Shown one piece after another: positions 20,584 to 30,125 of a DNA stretch of 64,000 bases. The notes under the pieces were generated by a model. The model saw only the letters and a program-made list of their open reading frames with translations, made no database searches and was not told where the DNA came from. Both the position numbers and the translations under genes were made by a program. The stretch's first letter is position 1. Every line of letters starts with the position of its first letter. The stretch is from Caballeronia ptereochthonis (GTDB lineage Bacteria > Pseudomonadota > Gammaproteobacteria > Burkholderiales > Burkholderiaceae). The DNA is taken from NCBI RefSeq assembly GCF_001545075.1, contig NZ_FCOB02000006.1:186001-250000 (forward strand), in the 5' to 3' direction.

Positions 20584-21618
20584 TTATTGCGGTTGATAGA
20601 TCGAGTCGAACACGCCGCCGTCCGCGAAGTGCGTCTTCTGCGCCTTCGTCCAGCCGCCGAAGGTGTCGTCGATGGTGTAGAGCTTCAGCTTCGGAAACTG
20701 TTTGGTCAGATCCGCGGGCACCTTGTCCGAGCGCGGCCGATAGAAATTGCGCGCGGCGATCTGCTGGCCTTCGTCGCTATACAGGTACTTGAGATAGGCT
20801 TCCGCGAGCCTGCGCGTGCCGTGCTTGTCGACGACCTTGTCGACCACCGCGACCGGCGGCTCCGCGAGAATGCTCACCGACGGCACCACGATCTCGAACT
20901 TGTCCGGCCCGAACTCCTTCAGCGACAGGAACGCCTCGTTTTCCCACGCGATCAGCACATCGCCCTGCCCGCGCTGCACGAAGCTCGTCGTGGCCCCGCG
21001 CGCGCCGGAATCGAGCACGCCGGCGTTCTTGTAGAGTTTCGACACGAAGTCCTTCGCGCTCTGCTCGTTGCCGCCCGGCTTGTGCTGCGCATAGGCCCAC
21101 GCCGCAAGATAGTTCCAGCGCGCGCCGCCCGAGGTCTTCGGGTTCGGCGTGACGATCGACACGCCCGGCTTGATCAGATCGTCCCAGTCCTTGATGTGCT
21201 TCGGATTGCCTTTGCGCACCAGGAACACGATCGTCGAGGTGTACGGGGATGCGTTGTCCGGCAGACGCTTCTGCCAGTCCGCGCCGATGAGACCCTTGTT
21301 CGCGAGGGCGTCGATGTCGTAGGCGAGCGCGAGCGTCACGACGTCGGCCTGCAGGCCGTCGAGCACCGCGCGCGCCTGGCCGCCGGAGCCGCCGTGCGAC
21401 TGCTTGAACGTCACGGTCTCCCCCGTCTCGGCCTTCCACTTCTTGGCGAATGCCTGGTTGAAGTCCTGGTAGAGCTCGCGGGTCGGGTCGTAAGAGACGT
21501 TCAGAAACGACGTCTCGGCGTACGCGGACGCGGTCATCCCGAAGCTCGCCGCCGTCAGCGCCGCCGCCGCGAACAGGCGCAGCGCGCCCTTGCCCAATCC
21601 CAGTCTGAAGCTTTGCAT
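20584..21618 (-). CDS. sbp: periplasmic sulfate-binding protein
   Basis: Solute-binding protein of 344 residues. A signal peptide ends near AYAE (about residue 33). The mature protein starts with the family signature [17 protein letters not shown], and the oxyanion-binding stretch [19 protein letters not shown] lies near residues 72-90. It captures sulfate (perhaps thiosulfate) for CysTWA and heads the operon. It could also be named cysP; the two families are hard to separate by eye. Confidence 0.96.
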   Translation of the reverse strand: MQSFRLGLGKGALRLFAAAALTAASFGMTASAYAETSFLNVSYDPTRELYQDFNQAFAKKWKAETGETVTFKQSHGGSGGQARAVLDGLQADVVTLALAYDIDALANKGLIGADWQKRLPDNASPYTSTIVFLVRKGNPKHIKDWDDLIKPGVSIVTPNPKTSGGARWNYLAAWAYAQHKPGGNEQSAKDFVSKLYKNAGVLDSGARGATTSFVQRGQGDVLIAWENEAFLSLKEFGPDKFEIVVPSVSILAEPPVAVVDKVVDKHGTRRLAEAYLKYLYSDEGQQIAARNFYRPRSDKVPADLTKQFPKLKLYTIDDTFGGWTKAQKTHFADGGVFDSIYQPQ

Positions 21619-21659
21619 TCCCCGTTCTCCGTCTTATCGAATTGACGGAATCAGTCTAT

Positions 21660-21745
21660 CGATCCGTCTATATGATTAGAAATAATCGTTCTTCACTTTT
21701 TTATACGTAAAACTGCTAAGAACGATATTCCTTGATGGAAAAAGC
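21660..21745 (-). promoter_or_regulatory. AT-rich upstream region of sbp, candidate CysB target
   Basis: Strikingly AT-rich block upstream of the sulfate operon with repeated AGAAC/TTCTAAT-like elements. CysB activation sites are AT-rich and loosely conserved, so this is the likely operator-promoter, but no exact site can be drawn. Confidence 0.4.
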
Positions 21746-21820
21746 GCGACTGGCCGTGAAAGGAGCGTTCGGGAGCCTCGGCGACGCGAACTTAAAGTAA
21801 AGCTTGAAAAGCGCGGAATA

Positions 21821-21836
21821 CTGTATAAAAATACAG
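21821..21836. promoter_or_regulatory. SOS box 1 (LexA operator)
   Basis: CTGTATAAAAATACAG is a perfect CTGT-N8-ACAG LexA operator with the ideal AT-rich core. It lies 41 bp before the lexA start and covers a TATAAA -10-like hexamer, fitting autorepression. Confidence 0.95.
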
Positions 21837-21840
21837 TCAC

Positions 21841-21856
21841 CTGTCCATCCATACAG
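21841..21856. promoter_or_regulatory. SOS box 2 (LexA operator)
   Basis: CTGTCCATCCATACAG is a second perfect CTGT-N8-ACAG site, starting 20 bp after the first one. That is two helical turns, so two LexA dimers would bind on the same DNA face. Confidence 0.95.
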
Positions 21857-21876
21857 TGCACCGGGGGCTCGAGCCA

Positions 21877-22554
21877 GTGACCAAGACATCCAGACTTACC
21901 GCGCGGCAGCAGCAGGTGTTCGAACTGATCCAGCGCGCGATCGAGCGTACCGGCTTCCCGCCCACGCGCGCCGAGATCGCCGCGGAACTCGGCTTCAGTT
22001 CCGCGAATTCGGCCGAGGAGCACCTTCGGGCGCTGGCGCGCAAGGGCGTGATCGAACTGGCGGCAGGCTCATCGCGCGGCATCCGGCTGTTGGGCGATGC
22101 ATCGCGCATCGATCGCTCGGAAGAGTTGCCGCATCAGTTCACGCTGCCGCATCCGAGCATCATGCAGTTGTCGCTGCCGCTCGTCGGGCGCGTGGCGGCG
22201 GGTAGCCCGATCCTCGCGCAAGAGCACATCTCGCAGCATTACGCATGCGATCCCGCGCTCTTCTCCAGCAAGCCGGACTATCTATTGAAGGTGCGCGGGC
22301 TGTCGATGCGCGACGCCGGCATTCTCGACGGCGACCTGCTCGCCGTGCAGAAGCGCAGCGAAGCGAAGGACGGACAGATCGTGGTCGCGCGCATCGGCGA
22401 CGACGTCACGGTGAAGCGCTGGAAGCGCCATCGCGACGGCGTCGAGCTGATCGCCGAGAATCCGGACTACGAAAACATCTTCGTGCGCTCTGGCAGCGGC
22501 GATTTCGCACTGGAAGGCATAGCGGTCGGATTGATCCGTTCGGGCGAGTTCTGA
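21877..22554 (+). CDS. lexA: SOS repressor LexA
   Basis: Self-cleaving repressor of the DNA-damage response, 225 residues. The winged-helix DNA-binding domain covers residues 1-72 ([16 protein letters not shown]). The autocleavage site is Ala108-Gly109 (GRVAAGSP), with catalytic Ser143 (GLSMRDAG) and Lys180 (DDVTVKRW). The start was placed at the GTG at 21877, giving [13 protein letters not shown] as in relatives; an in-frame GTG at 21856 lies inside SOS box 2 and is unlikely. Two tandem SOS boxes upstream show autoregulation. DNA-damage-activated RecA triggers cleavage. Confidence 0.97.
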   Translation: MTKTSRLTARQQQVFELIQRAIERTGFPPTRAEIAAELGFSSANSAEEHLRALARKGVIELAAGSSRGIRLLGDASRIDRSEELPHQFTLPHPSIMQLSLPLVGRVAAGSPILAQEHISQHYACDPALFSSKPDYLLKVRGLSMRDAGILDGDLLAVQKRSEAKDGQIVVARIGDDVTVKRWKRHRDGVELIAENPDYENIFVRSGSGDFALEGIAVGLIRSGEF

Positions 22555-22619
22555 CGGCTCGGCTCAAGCGTTGGCGGAGGCGATATTCAACGAGAAATTG
22601 CCCGGTCGCTTCTCGCAAT

Positions 22620-22636
22620 GAGACAGAAAATGTCTC
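22620..22636. repeat. short dyad downstream of lexA
   Basis: GAGACA and TGTCTC flank GAAAA; with one G-T pair the arms extend to 9 bp. It could be a weak terminator of lexA or an operator for the next gene. No T-run follows it. Confidence 0.3.
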
Positions 22637-22760
22637 GTTAGAAGCGCACCATCACTTCACCAGCTGCTTCCAACGCCGGTCAAGGCGTTTCACCAACAAC
22701 AAGCATGACGGCCACCGTTCGCGGCGCGCCGCAGTGCGTCCTATCGTCTGGAGAGTCATC

Positions 22761-23087
22761 ATGGAACGTTTCGCCCGCTTACTGCCCTTCCGCCAATTCG
22801 GCCGCCTGCGCCATCTGCGCGCGCTGATCGCATGCGGCATGCCGCGCGCCGAAGCCACGCCCGATCTCTTCGACGAGATGCCCACGCTGCCGTCGCGTCA
22901 GCCGGCTTTCGCGCGCGTCTCGTTGAGCAGCACGGTGCACGCGGAGCCTGCGCAGCGCGCGCCGGTGCGTGTCTATCGCGGACAATCGCGCGTCATTCTG
23001 GTGGGCAAGATCGACGAAGTGTCGCGCATGATCGATCGCTGCATCGCCGAGGAAAGCGCAGGACTCGCGGGCGGCATTCTGGCCTGA
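22761..23087 (+). CDS. hypothetical protein downstream of lexA
   Basis: A 108-residue protein of unknown function, starting MERFARLLPFRQFGRLRHL with a GGAGAG ribosome-binding site. The N-terminal 25 residues are basic and hydrophobic, while the C-terminal part (VRVYRGQSRVILVGKIDEVSR, then MIDRCIAEESAG) reads as a small folded domain. No known motif was recognised. It starts 206 bp after lexA on the same strand but has no SOS box of its own, so damage induction is uncertain. Codon use matches the neighbours. Confidence 0.65.
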   Translation: MERFARLLPFRQFGRLRHLRALIACGMPRAEATPDLFDEMPTLPSRQPAFARVSLSSTVHAEPAQRAPVRVYRGQSRVILVGKIDEVSRMIDRCIAEESAGLAGGILA

Positions 23088-23237
23088 TGCGGCGAGACGT
23101 CGATGGAGCGCGCTGTTTGCGTCGCGACGGCGAAATATTGAGGCGGAGCGTACGAAGAAGGTGAATTCCCGGGATTTATCGCGCGCATGCGCGGTCAATC
23201 ACAGATTCACGCTTTGCAAGAGAGGCTTCGCCGTCGC

Positions 23238-23837
23238 ATGACCCGCACTACCCGTTCCGTCATTACCACGCTCGTCGTCCTGATTCTCGTCGCGGCGCTC
23301 GGTTTCATTTACGCCTCGCCGTACATCGCACTGAACCGCGTGAAGCGCGCGGCCGATGCGCGCGACGCGCAGACCGTCAACGAATACGTCGATTTTCCCG
23401 CGCTGCGCGCGAGTCTCAAGGAGCAGATCGCGGCGCTGCTCACGCGGCGCGTCGATATTCAGAAGAGCGGCAATCCGCTCGCGATCATCGGCGCGATGAT
23501 CGGCGCGGCAGTCGTCGGTCCCTTGGTGGATTCCTATGCGACACCGGACGGCGTCGCGGCGATTCTGAACGGCATCCCGCCGCGCGGGACGCCCGGCGAG
23601 CATCCGCCGCAGGCGGGCGACGGCTCTCCGGCGAGCCCGTCCGGCGTTCCTGCATCCGGCGCCACGACTGCGCAGGAGGCGCCGAAACAGCCCCCGATGA
23701 CCACGGCGGGATACAGAAGCCTCAATACGTTCGTCGTGACATACCGGCACGGCGCCGGCGACGCGCGTTATTCGGCGATCTTCCATCGCGACGGGCTCGT
23801 GTCGTGGAAGCTCGTCGCGGTCGATCTGAATGGCTGA
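23238..23837 (+). CDS. DUF2939 family membrane-anchored protein
   Basis: A 199-residue protein with an N-terminal membrane helix (about residues 8-28, TLVVLILVAALGFIYASPY) followed by the DUF2939 signature region ALNRVKRAADARDAQTVNEYVDFPALRASLKEQ. A proline- and glycine-rich low-complexity linker occupies about residues 115-150. Function of the family is unknown; the fold probably faces the periplasm. The start at 23238 was chosen because it opens directly into the anchor; an upstream ATG at 23187 adds 17 residues. A hairpin terminator follows the stop. Confidence 0.8.
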   Translation: MTRTTRSVITTLVVLILVAALGFIYASPYIALNRVKRAADARDAQTVNEYVDFPALRASLKEQIAALLTRRVDIQKSGNPLAIIGAMIGAAVVGPLVDSYATPDGVAAILNGIPPRGTPGEHPPQAGDGSPASPSGVPASGATTAQEAPKQPPMTTAGYRSLNTFVVTYRHGAGDARYSAIFHRDGLVSWKLVAVDLNG

Positions 23838-23843
23838 CCGTCA

Positions 23844-23872
23844 AGCGCCCGCGCTTGCGCGGGGCGCTTTTT
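23844..23872 (+). terminator. Rho-independent terminator after the DUF2939 gene
   Basis: AGCGCCC pairs with GGGCGCT around a GC-rich loop that can itself pair, followed by TTTTT. The convergent universal stress gene ends 10 bp beyond. Confidence 0.75.
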
Positions 23873-23882
23873 CACGCTGCTG

Positions 23883-24392
23883 CTACGCGCCGGCTTCCGC
23901 TTTGACCGGGTTCGCCGCGTGCTCCGCTTCGTCCTCGGCCTCGGCCGATTCTCCGGCCTGACACACGGCAACCAGAATGCTGCACTTCACGCGGTCGAGC
24001 AGCGGCGTGTTGCCCGCGCCCATCCACCAGCGCGCGAGGCCGCTGCGGCAGCGATGTCCAACGACGACGAGATCGACCTTGAGGCTCTCCGCAAGCGCCG
24101 CGATCTCGTCGATCGGATGTCCAAACGCGAAGTGCCCCTGCGCGTGGAGTCCGCGTTCGCGCAGCCAGTCGACGCCTTCCTGCAGGATATCCCGCGCTGC
24201 TTCCTCGAAGCGGCCGCAGGCCATGTCGGTTAGCAGTCCGGCGCTCTGCGCAATGCTCGAGCGCATGTCCACCACCGCCAGCACATGCGTTTCCGCGTTC
24301 AGCGCGAGCGCGAGATTCGCGCCCTGGCGCAGTGCCTTGCGTCCCTCTCTGGAGCCGTCATAGCACAGCAGGATTTTGCGATAGCTCTCCAT
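23883..24392 (-). CDS. universal stress protein (UspA family)
   Basis: Single-domain Usp of 169 residues. It begins with MESYRKILLCYDGSREGRKALRQ and carries the nucleotide-binding loop VVGHRCRSGLARWWMGAGNTP near residues 120-140, a variant of the G-2X-G-9X-G(S/T) motif, so ATP binding is possible but not certain. The start was placed at 24392 because a GGAGG ribosome-binding site lies 5 nt upstream; ATGs at 24395 and 24410 are poorer. Such proteins respond to starvation and stress. It is convergent with the DUF2939 gene and stands alone. Confidence 0.9.
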   Translation of the reverse strand: MESYRKILLCYDGSREGRKALRQGANLALALNAETHVLAVVDMRSSIAQSAGLLTDMACGRFEEAARDILQEGVDWLRERGLHAQGHFAFGHPIDEIAALAESLKVDLVVVGHRCRSGLARWWMGAGNTPLLDRVKCSILVAVCQAGESAEAEDEAEHAANPVKAEAGA

Positions 24393-24751
24393 CATGACCT
24401 CCCTGGCCAACTTGCCATTCGCGCCCTGCGCCGGGTCAAGTCCGGCTGAGCCCGCCCGAAGCGCGATTTACCCACGGCGTTTCTTCATCATGGTGTGTCG
24501 CCACATGCGTGGCAACGCTGGAAAACGCTAACCGGCGCGCGCCAGCGAACACGCTAGCTCGCACCGTGCCAGATGCCCGAAGCCCCCGGCGGACAAGCCT
24601 CTGGCACTTTCGGCCGGAACCGGTTCGCGACCGCCCGCACAGGTTTGACACGGGCTCGCCGCAGGCGGTTGCACATCGAGCGCCGGCATGGTGCATTGGA
24701 TTACACTAGCCCGCTGGATTTCTCCACGCGCTTTTCCTGCGGCACGAATGC
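24393..24751. other. intergenic region between divergent usp and nodI-like genes
   Basis: 359 bp with no supported ORF. Must contain promoters for both divergent genes, but no clean -35/-10 pair could be assigned; a TTACACT hexamer near 24703 is the best -10 candidate for the rightward gene. Confidence 0.3.
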
Positions 24752-25714
24752 ATGACTGATCAAACATTGCAACGGACCACGCGACCCGCAGCCGACGAAA
24801 GCGGCGCGCCCGCGATCGAGTTCAACGAAGTAAGGAAGCACTACGGCGCGCGCACCGTCGTCGACGGCCTTTCTTTCGACGTGCGCCGCGGCGAATGCTT
24901 CGGACTGCTCGGCCCGAACGGCGCGGGCAAGACGACGACGCTCAAGATGCTGCTCGGCATCACCTCGCCCGACAGCGGCGCGATCCGGCTCGTCGGCGAG
25001 CCGGTGCCCGCGCGCGCCCGTTTCGCACGCGAGCGCGTGGGCGTCGTGCCGCAGTTCGACAATCTCGATCCCGACTTCACGGTGCGCGAGAACCTGCTCG
25101 TCTTCGGCCGTTACTTCGGCCTGACGGGCGCGCGCATGGACGCGCTCGTGCCGTCGCTGCTGGAGTTCGCGCGGCTGGAGAGCAAGGCCGATGCGCGCGT
25201 CGGCGAACTGTCGGGCGGCATGAAGCGGCGCCTCACGCTCGCGCGCGCACTCGTCAACGACCCCGACGTGCTCGTGATGGACGAGCCGACCACCGGGCTC
25301 GATCCGCAAGCGCGCCATCTGATCTGGGAACGCCTGCGCTCATTGCTCGCGCGCGGCAAGACGATTCTTCTGACGACCCACTTCATGGAGGAGGCCGAAC
25401 GCCTGTGCGACCGGCTCTGCGTGATCGAGGAAGGCCGCAAGATCGCCGAGGGCCGGCCGCGCGATCTCATCGAATCGGTGATCGGCTCGGACGTGATCGA
25501 GATCTACGGCCCCGATCCGCAGGCGCTCGCCGCCGAGCTCGAGCCCTTGGTCGAGCGCATGGAGGTGAGCGGCGAGACGCTCTTTTGCTACGTGGATGAC
25601 CCGCAGCCCGTGCACGCGCGGGTGAAGGGCCGCGCCGACGTGCGCTATCTGCATCGTCCGGCGAATCTGGAAGACGTGTTCCTGCGCCTCACCGGGCGCG
25701 AGATGGTGGACTGA
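24752..25714 (+). CDS. nodI: ABC exporter ATP-binding protein, NodI/DRA-like
   Basis: ATPase of 320 residues. Walker [11 protein letters not shown] lies at residues 54-63, the signature [16 protein letters not shown] near 154-169, and Walker [14 protein letters not shown] near 175-187. The sequence is of the NodI subgroup of drug/polysaccharide-type exporters, which in rhizobia exports Nod factor. Burkholderiaceae carry chromosomal homologues that are not tied to nodulation, and no nod genes are visible here, so the substrate is unknown. The permease gene follows after 16 bp. Confidence 0.9.
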   Translation: MTDQTLQRTTRPAADESGAPAIEFNEVRKHYGARTVVDGLSFDVRRGECFGLLGPNGAGKTTTLKMLLGITSPDSGAIRLVGEPVPARARFARERVGVVPQFDNLDPDFTVRENLLVFGRYFGLTGARMDALVPSLLEFARLESKADARVGELSGGMKRRLTLARALVNDPDVLVMDEPTTGLDPQARHLIWERLRSLLARGKTILLTTHFMEEAERLCDRLCVIEEGRKIAEGRPRDLIESVIGSDVIEIYGPDPQALAAELEPLVERMEVSGETLFCYVDDPQPVHARVKGRADVRYLHRPANLEDVFLRLTGREMVD

Positions 25715-25730
25715 ACGCAAAGCGACGCAA

Positions 25731-26585
25731 ATGGATACCTTCGATCAATCCCGCGTCGGCGCGAAGGACGCGCGCCGCAAGCCGCCGGGCGAGCGGAACC
25801 TCACGCCGTTCTCGAGCGCCCTGCCCGCGAACGCCACGCACTGGATGTCGGTATGGCGCCGCAACTATCTGGTCTGGAAGAAGCTCGCCATCGCGTCGAT
25901 GATCGGCAATCTCGCCGATCCGATGATCTATCTCTTCGGCCTGGGGCTCGGTCTCGGGCTGATGGTCGGACGTGTCGAGGGCGTGTCGTACATCGCGTTT
26001 CTCGCCGCGGGAACGGCGGCGTCGAGCGTGATGATGTCCGCGACCTTCGAGGCGATGTACTCGGGCTTCTCGCGCATGCACGTGCAGCGCACGTGGGAAG
26101 CGATCATGCACACGCCGCTCACGCTCGGCGACATCGTGCTCGGCGAGATCGTCTGGGCGGCGAGCAAGTCGGTGCTGTCGGGCGTGGCGATCATGATCGT
26201 CGCGGGCGCGCTCGGTTATGCGAGCTTTCCGTCGATGCTGACGGCGCTGCCCGTCATCGTGCTGACCGGACTCGCGTTCGCCAGCACGGCGATGGTCATC
26301 ACCGCGCTCGCGCCGAGCTACGACTTTTTCATGTTCTACCAGACGCTCGCGCTCACGCCGATGCTCCTGCTCTCCGGCGTGTTTTTTCCGATCAGGCAAC
26401 TGCCCGCGCTCGCGCAGCACGTCACGCAAGTGCTGCCGCTCTTTCACGCGGTGGAGCTGATTCGTCCCGCGATGCTCGGCCGCCCGTTCGACGGTCTTGC
26501 GCTGCATGTCGCCGTGCTGATCGCGTATGTGGTCGTGCCGTTCTTCCTGTGCGCCTGGCTCTTCAGGCGACGCATGATGAAATGA
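25731..26585 (+). CDS. nodJ: ABC exporter permease, NodJ-like (ABC-2 type)
   Basis: Inner-membrane protein of 284 residues with about six helices of the ABC-2 type (PF01061). Typical NodJ stretches are visible: [18 protein letters not shown] near residues 61-78, [13 protein letters not shown] near 101-113, and [13 protein letters not shown] near 213-225. It forms the export channel with the preceding ATPase. The cytosolic N-terminal 30 residues are basic and variable. The transport substrate cannot be told from sequence. A long bidirectional terminator begins directly after the stop codon. Confidence 0.9.
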   Translation: MDTFDQSRVGAKDARRKPPGERNLTPFSSALPANATHWMSVWRRNYLVWKKLAIASMIGNLADPMIYLFGLGLGLGLMVGRVEGVSYIAFLAAGTAASSVMMSATFEAMYSGFSRMHVQRTWEAIMHTPLTLGDIVLGEIVWAASKSVLSGVAIMIVAGALGYASFPSMLTALPVIVLTGLAFASTAMVITALAPSYDFFMFYQTLALTPMLLLSGVFFPIRQLPALAQHVTQVLPLFHAVELIRPAMLGRPFDGLALHVAVLIAYVVVPFFLCAWLFRRRMMK

Positions 26586-26622
26586 AAAACGGCGATGGAC
26601 CTCGATGGTCCATCGCCGTTTT
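26586..26622. terminator. bidirectional terminator between nodJ and gnd
   Basis: A perfect 16-bp stem (AAAACGGCGATGGACC with its complement) around TCGAT. A-runs and T-runs at the two sides let it serve both the rightward nodJ and the leftward gnd transcripts. Confidence 0.93.
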
Positions 26623-26643
26623 CACATCGTCGGGAAAGAGGCG

Positions 26644-27624
26644 CTACTTGACGGGAAACTCCTTGTGTCCGCCGAAGCCGAAGCGCATCGCGGACAGCAT
26701 GCGCTCGGGGAACGCCTCGGCATCGCGCGAGCGGAAGCGCGTGTAGAGCGCCGCCGACAGCACCTGCGCGGGCACCGCTTCCTCGATCGCCGCTTCGATG
26801 GTCCAGCGCCCTTCACCGCTATCCGCCACTTCGGCGGAGAAGCGCTCGAGCGTGCCGTCGCTGGCAAGCGCCCCCGCGGTCAGATCGAGGAGCCACGACG
26901 ACACCACGCTGCCGCGCCGCCATACCTCGGCGATATCCGCGAGATCGAGCGAATAGCGCTCGTCCTCGGGGAGATCCTTCGACGCCTTGTGCTTGAGGAT
27001 GTGAAAGCCCTCCGCATACGCCTGCATCAGCCCGTACTCGATGCCGTTGTGAACCATCTTCACGAAGTGCCCCGAGCCGACCGGTCCGCAGTGCATGTAG
27101 CCGTTCTCGACGCGCGCGTCGCGGCCTTCGCGGCCCGGCGTCGCCGGGATGTCGCCGCGTCCGGGCGCGAGCGTCGCGAAGACCGGATCGAGCCGGCGCA
27201 CGATCGCCTCGTCGCCGCCGATCATCATGCAGTAGCCGCGCTCCAGCCCCCAGATGCCGCCCGACGTGCCGACATCGACGTAATGGATGCCCTGCTCGCG
27301 CAACTGCGCCGCGCGCCGGATATCGTCCTTGTAGAAGCTGTTGCCGCCGTCGATGATCACGTCGTCCGCGCCGAGGATCTTCTGCAGATCGTCGAGCGTG
27401 TCTTCGGTGATCTTTCCCGCGGGCAGCATCAGCCAGACGACGCGCGGCGCCGCCAGCTTCGCGACGAGATCGCCCAGATCATCGGCGCCCGTCGCGCCTT
27501 CGCTCGCGAGCGCTTCGGTTGTCTGGCGGTTGTGGTCGTACACGACGCACGTGTGCCCGCCGCGCATCAGGCGACGCGCGATGTTGCCGCCCATGCGTCC
27601 CAGTCCCACGATGCCGATCTGCAT
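26644..27624 (-). CDS. gnd: 6-phosphogluconate dehydrogenase (decarboxylating), short form
   Basis: Oxidises 6-phosphogluconate to ribulose 5-phosphate and CO2. It has 326 residues, the short YqeC/GntZ-like class rather than the 470-residue classical enzyme. NAD(P) fold [16 protein letters not shown] lies at residues 3-18, the substrate motif [22 protein letters not shown] near 116-137 is split by no insertion, and the catalytic lysine lies in [18 protein letters not shown]. It begins 6 bp after the transketolase stop, so the two pentose-phosphate genes form one operon. The short class is often NAD-preferring. Confidence 0.95.
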   Translation of the reverse strand: MQIGIVGLGRMGGNIARRLMRGGHTCVVYDHNRQTTEALASEGATGADDLGDLVAKLAAPRVVWLMLPAGKITEDTLDDLQKILGADDVIIDGGNSFYKDDIRRAAQLREQGIHYVDVGTSGGIWGLERGYCMMIGGDEAIVRRLDPVFATLAPGRGDIPATPGREGRDARVENGYMHCGPVGSGHFVKMVHNGIEYGLMQAYAEGFHILKHKASKDLPEDERYSLDLADIAEVWRRGSVVSSWLLDLTAGALASDGTLERFSAEVADSGEGRWTIEAAIEEAVPAQVLSAALYTRFRSRDAEAFPERMLSAMRFGFGGHKEFPVK

Positions 27625-27630
27625 GATGGT

Positions 27631-29724
27631 TCACTCCTTGCCGTTGGATTTCACGCGCGCGATCTGCTTCTTCGCTTCTTCGTAGACGCGCTCCGGCGTG
27701 AAGCCGAATTTCGTCTTGAGCGCCTTCAACGGCGCCGACGCGCCGAACGTATGCATGACGATCTGCGAGCCCAGGCGGCCGACATAGCGATCCCAGCCGA
27801 GCGTCGCGGCCTGCTCGACACAGACGCGCGCGTGCACGTCGGGCGGCAGCACCGAGTCCTTGTAGGCCTGGTCCTGCTGCTCGAAGATGTCCCATGACGG
27901 CATCGACACGACGCGCGCCGCGATGCCTTCGGCCTTCAGCTTTTCATAGGCCTCGACGCACAGCGATACCTCGCTGCCGGTGCCGAGCAGCAGCACCTCG
28001 GGCTTCTTGCCGCCTTCGGCATCGGCGAGCACGTAGGCGCCGCGCTTGACGCCTTCCGCCGATGCGTACTTCTTGCGATCGAAGGTCGGCAGCGGCTGGC
28101 GCGTGAGCACGATGCACGAAGGCTCCTTTGAGTTCGACAGCGCGACGCGCCATACCTCGCCCACTTCGTTCGCATCGGCGGGACGCAGCGTGCACAGGCC
28201 CGGCACGCCGCGCAGCGAGGCGAGCTGCTCGATCGGCTGGTGCGTCGGGCCGTCCTCGCCGACGCCGATCGAGTCGTGCGTGAACACGTAGATGACCGGC
28301 AACTCCATGATCGCGGAGAGGCGGATCGGCGGCTTCATGTAGTCGCTGAAGATCAGGAACGTCGATCCATACGGCCGCATGTCCGACAATGCGAGGCCGT
28401 TGCAGACCGCGCCCATGCCGTGCTCGCGGATGCCGAAGTGCAGGTTGCGCCCCGCGTAGTCGTCGTGCTCGAAGCTGCCCGCGCCCTCGAACTTGAGATT
28501 GGTCTTCGTCGACGGCGACAGGTCCGCCGCGCCGCCGACCAGCCAGGGAATGCGCGGCGCGATCGCGTTGAGCACCTTGCCCGACGACTCGCGCGTCGCG
28601 ATGCCCTTCGCGTCCGGCTCGAACGTGGGAATGTCGGCGTCCCAGCCTTCGGGCAGCTTGTTTTCGAGCATCAGCCACGCTTCTTTCGCGAGTTCCGGGT
28701 TGGTTTTCTCGTAAGCGTCGAAGCGCTGTTTCCACTCGGCGTGCAGCTTCCTGCCGCGCGCGCCCATGCCGTCGGCGAAGTGCTGCATCACGCCGTCGGG
28801 CACATAGAACTGCTTGTCCTCGGGCCAGCCGTAGAACTTCTTCGCAAGCCTGATCTCGTCCTCGCCGAGCGCCTCGCCGTGCGCGCTCGCCGTGTCCTGC
28901 TTGTTCGGCGCGCCCCAGCCGATGATGCTCTTCACGACAATCAGCGTCGGCTTGTCGGTGTGGGACTTCGCCTTGTTGATGGCATCTTCGAGCGCCTTCT
29001 CGTCATTGGCGTCGTCGACGTGCAGCGTGTGCCAGTTGTAGCCGTGAAAGCGCGCTTCGACGTCGTCGCTGTACGCGAGGTCCGTGTGGCCTTCGATCGT
29101 GATGCGGTTGCTGTCGTAGATCCAGATCAGGTTCGAGAGCCTGAGATGCCCCGCGAGCGACGCCGCTTCGTGCGACACGCCTTCCATCATGTCGCCGTCG
29201 CCGCAGAGTGCGTAGACGCGGTAATCGAAGATCCTGTCATTGCCCTTGTTGAAGTGCGCTTCCTTCCAGCGCGCGGCCATCGCCATGCCGACGCTGTTGC
29301 CGAGACCCTGGCCGAGCGGACCGGTGGTCGTCTCGACACCGGTCGTCATGCGGAATTCGGGGTGGCCGGGCGTCTTGCTGTCGAGCTGGCGGAAGTGCTC
29401 GATGTCGTCGAGCGACACCGCGGGCTTGCCGGTCGGCTTGCCGTTTTCGTCGACTTCCTTGACGCCCGCGAGATGCAGCAGCGAATAGAGCAGCATCGAC
29501 GCATGCCCGACCGACAGCACGAAGCGGTCGCGGTTCGGCCACAGCGGCGCGTCCGGGTCGTAGCGAAGATGGTTCTGCCAGAGATGGAACGCGACCGGCG
29601 CGAGCGCCATCGGCGTGCCCGGGTGGCCGGAGTTGGCCTTCTGCACGGCGTCCATCGAAAGCGTGCGGATGGTGTCGATCGTAAGGCGATCGAGGTCTTT
29701 TGCCTGAGGTGTTGCTTGAGACAT
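27631..29724 (-). CDS. tktA: transketolase
   Basis: Thiamine-diphosphate enzyme of 697 residues that moves two-carbon units in the pentose phosphate and Calvin-type pathways. The TPP motif GDGDMMEGVSHEAASLAGH lies near residues 167-185, and the C-terminal half shows IGVGEDGPTHQPIEQLASLR. The start was set at 29724 (MSQATPQAKDLDRL), behind an AGGAGT ribosome-binding site; the upstream ATG at 29826 is spurious. Length and sequence match complete bacterial transketolases. It is followed by gnd in the same operon. Confidence 0.96.
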   Translation of the reverse strand: MSQATPQAKDLDRLTIDTIRTLSMDAVQKANSGHPGTPMALAPVAFHLWQNHLRYDPDAPLWPNRDRFVLSVGHASMLLYSLLHLAGVKEVDENGKPTGKPAVSLDDIEHFRQLDSKTPGHPEFRMTTGVETTTGPLGQGLGNSVGMAMAARWKEAHFNKGNDRIFDYRVYALCGDGDMMEGVSHEAASLAGHLRLSNLIWIYDSNRITIEGHTDLAYSDDVEARFHGYNWHTLHVDDANDEKALEDAINKAKSHTDKPTLIVVKSIIGWGAPNKQDTASAHGEALGEDEIRLAKKFYGWPEDKQFYVPDGVMQHFADGMGARGRKLHAEWKQRFDAYEKTNPELAKEAWLMLENKLPEGWDADIPTFEPDAKGIATRESSGKVLNAIAPRIPWLVGGAADLSPSTKTNLKFEGAGSFEHDDYAGRNLHFGIREHGMGAVCNGLALSDMRPYGSTFLIFSDYMKPPIRLSAIMELPVIYVFTHDSIGVGEDGPTHQPIEQLASLRGVPGLCTLRPADANEVGEVWRVALSNSKEPSCIVLTRQPLPTFDRKKYASAEGVKRGAYVLADAEGGKKPEVLLLGTGSEVSLCVEAYEKLKAEGIAARVVSMPSWDIFEQQDQAYKDSVLPPDVHARVCVEQAATLGWDRYVGRLGSQIVMHTFGASAPLKALKTKFGFTPERVYEEAKKQIARVKSNGKE

Positions 29725-30125
29725 GAGCGACGACTCCTTTGCAAAGAGCGCGCTGTGGCTAGAGGGCGCCGCAGCGGGCAACCAGGACCATCGAGCAAGT
29801 GTAGTGCCTTGCAGCCGGCACCGCACCGCGAGTATTGCGAGGGCGCGCCGCGGCCCGTTGCAAGCGGCGCTCTGAGCGGCGCGGCGGCGTTACGGCAGGA
29901 TGCGGGCGCGCGGGCGCCCGCTGCGTCTTTCGTGCAATGTCTTCAAGAAGCGAAGACGGTCTTGCCTGGATCATTCCAACCGGCTGGCGGTGAATCATGG
30001 ATATCACGAACCCGCCGCCGCGAGAACCTCAATGCTGACACATTCGCGGCCAACGCATCCGCAGGCGCGGCAAATCCCTGACCGGACAGGGAATTCCCGC
30101 GTCGCGCACGCGCGGCTCTGCCAGT
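29725..30125. other. intergenic region between tkt and the aldo/keto reductase
   Basis: 401 bp of GC-rich sequence. No ORF with a credible start was supported on either strand. It must contain the tkt promoter, which could not be assigned. Confidence 0.4.

Noticed and set aside
24752..26585. Nodulation locus
   Set aside because: Only nodI/nodJ-like exporter genes are present; nodABC and regulatory nod boxes are absent, and such exporters are widespread in Burkholderiaceae.
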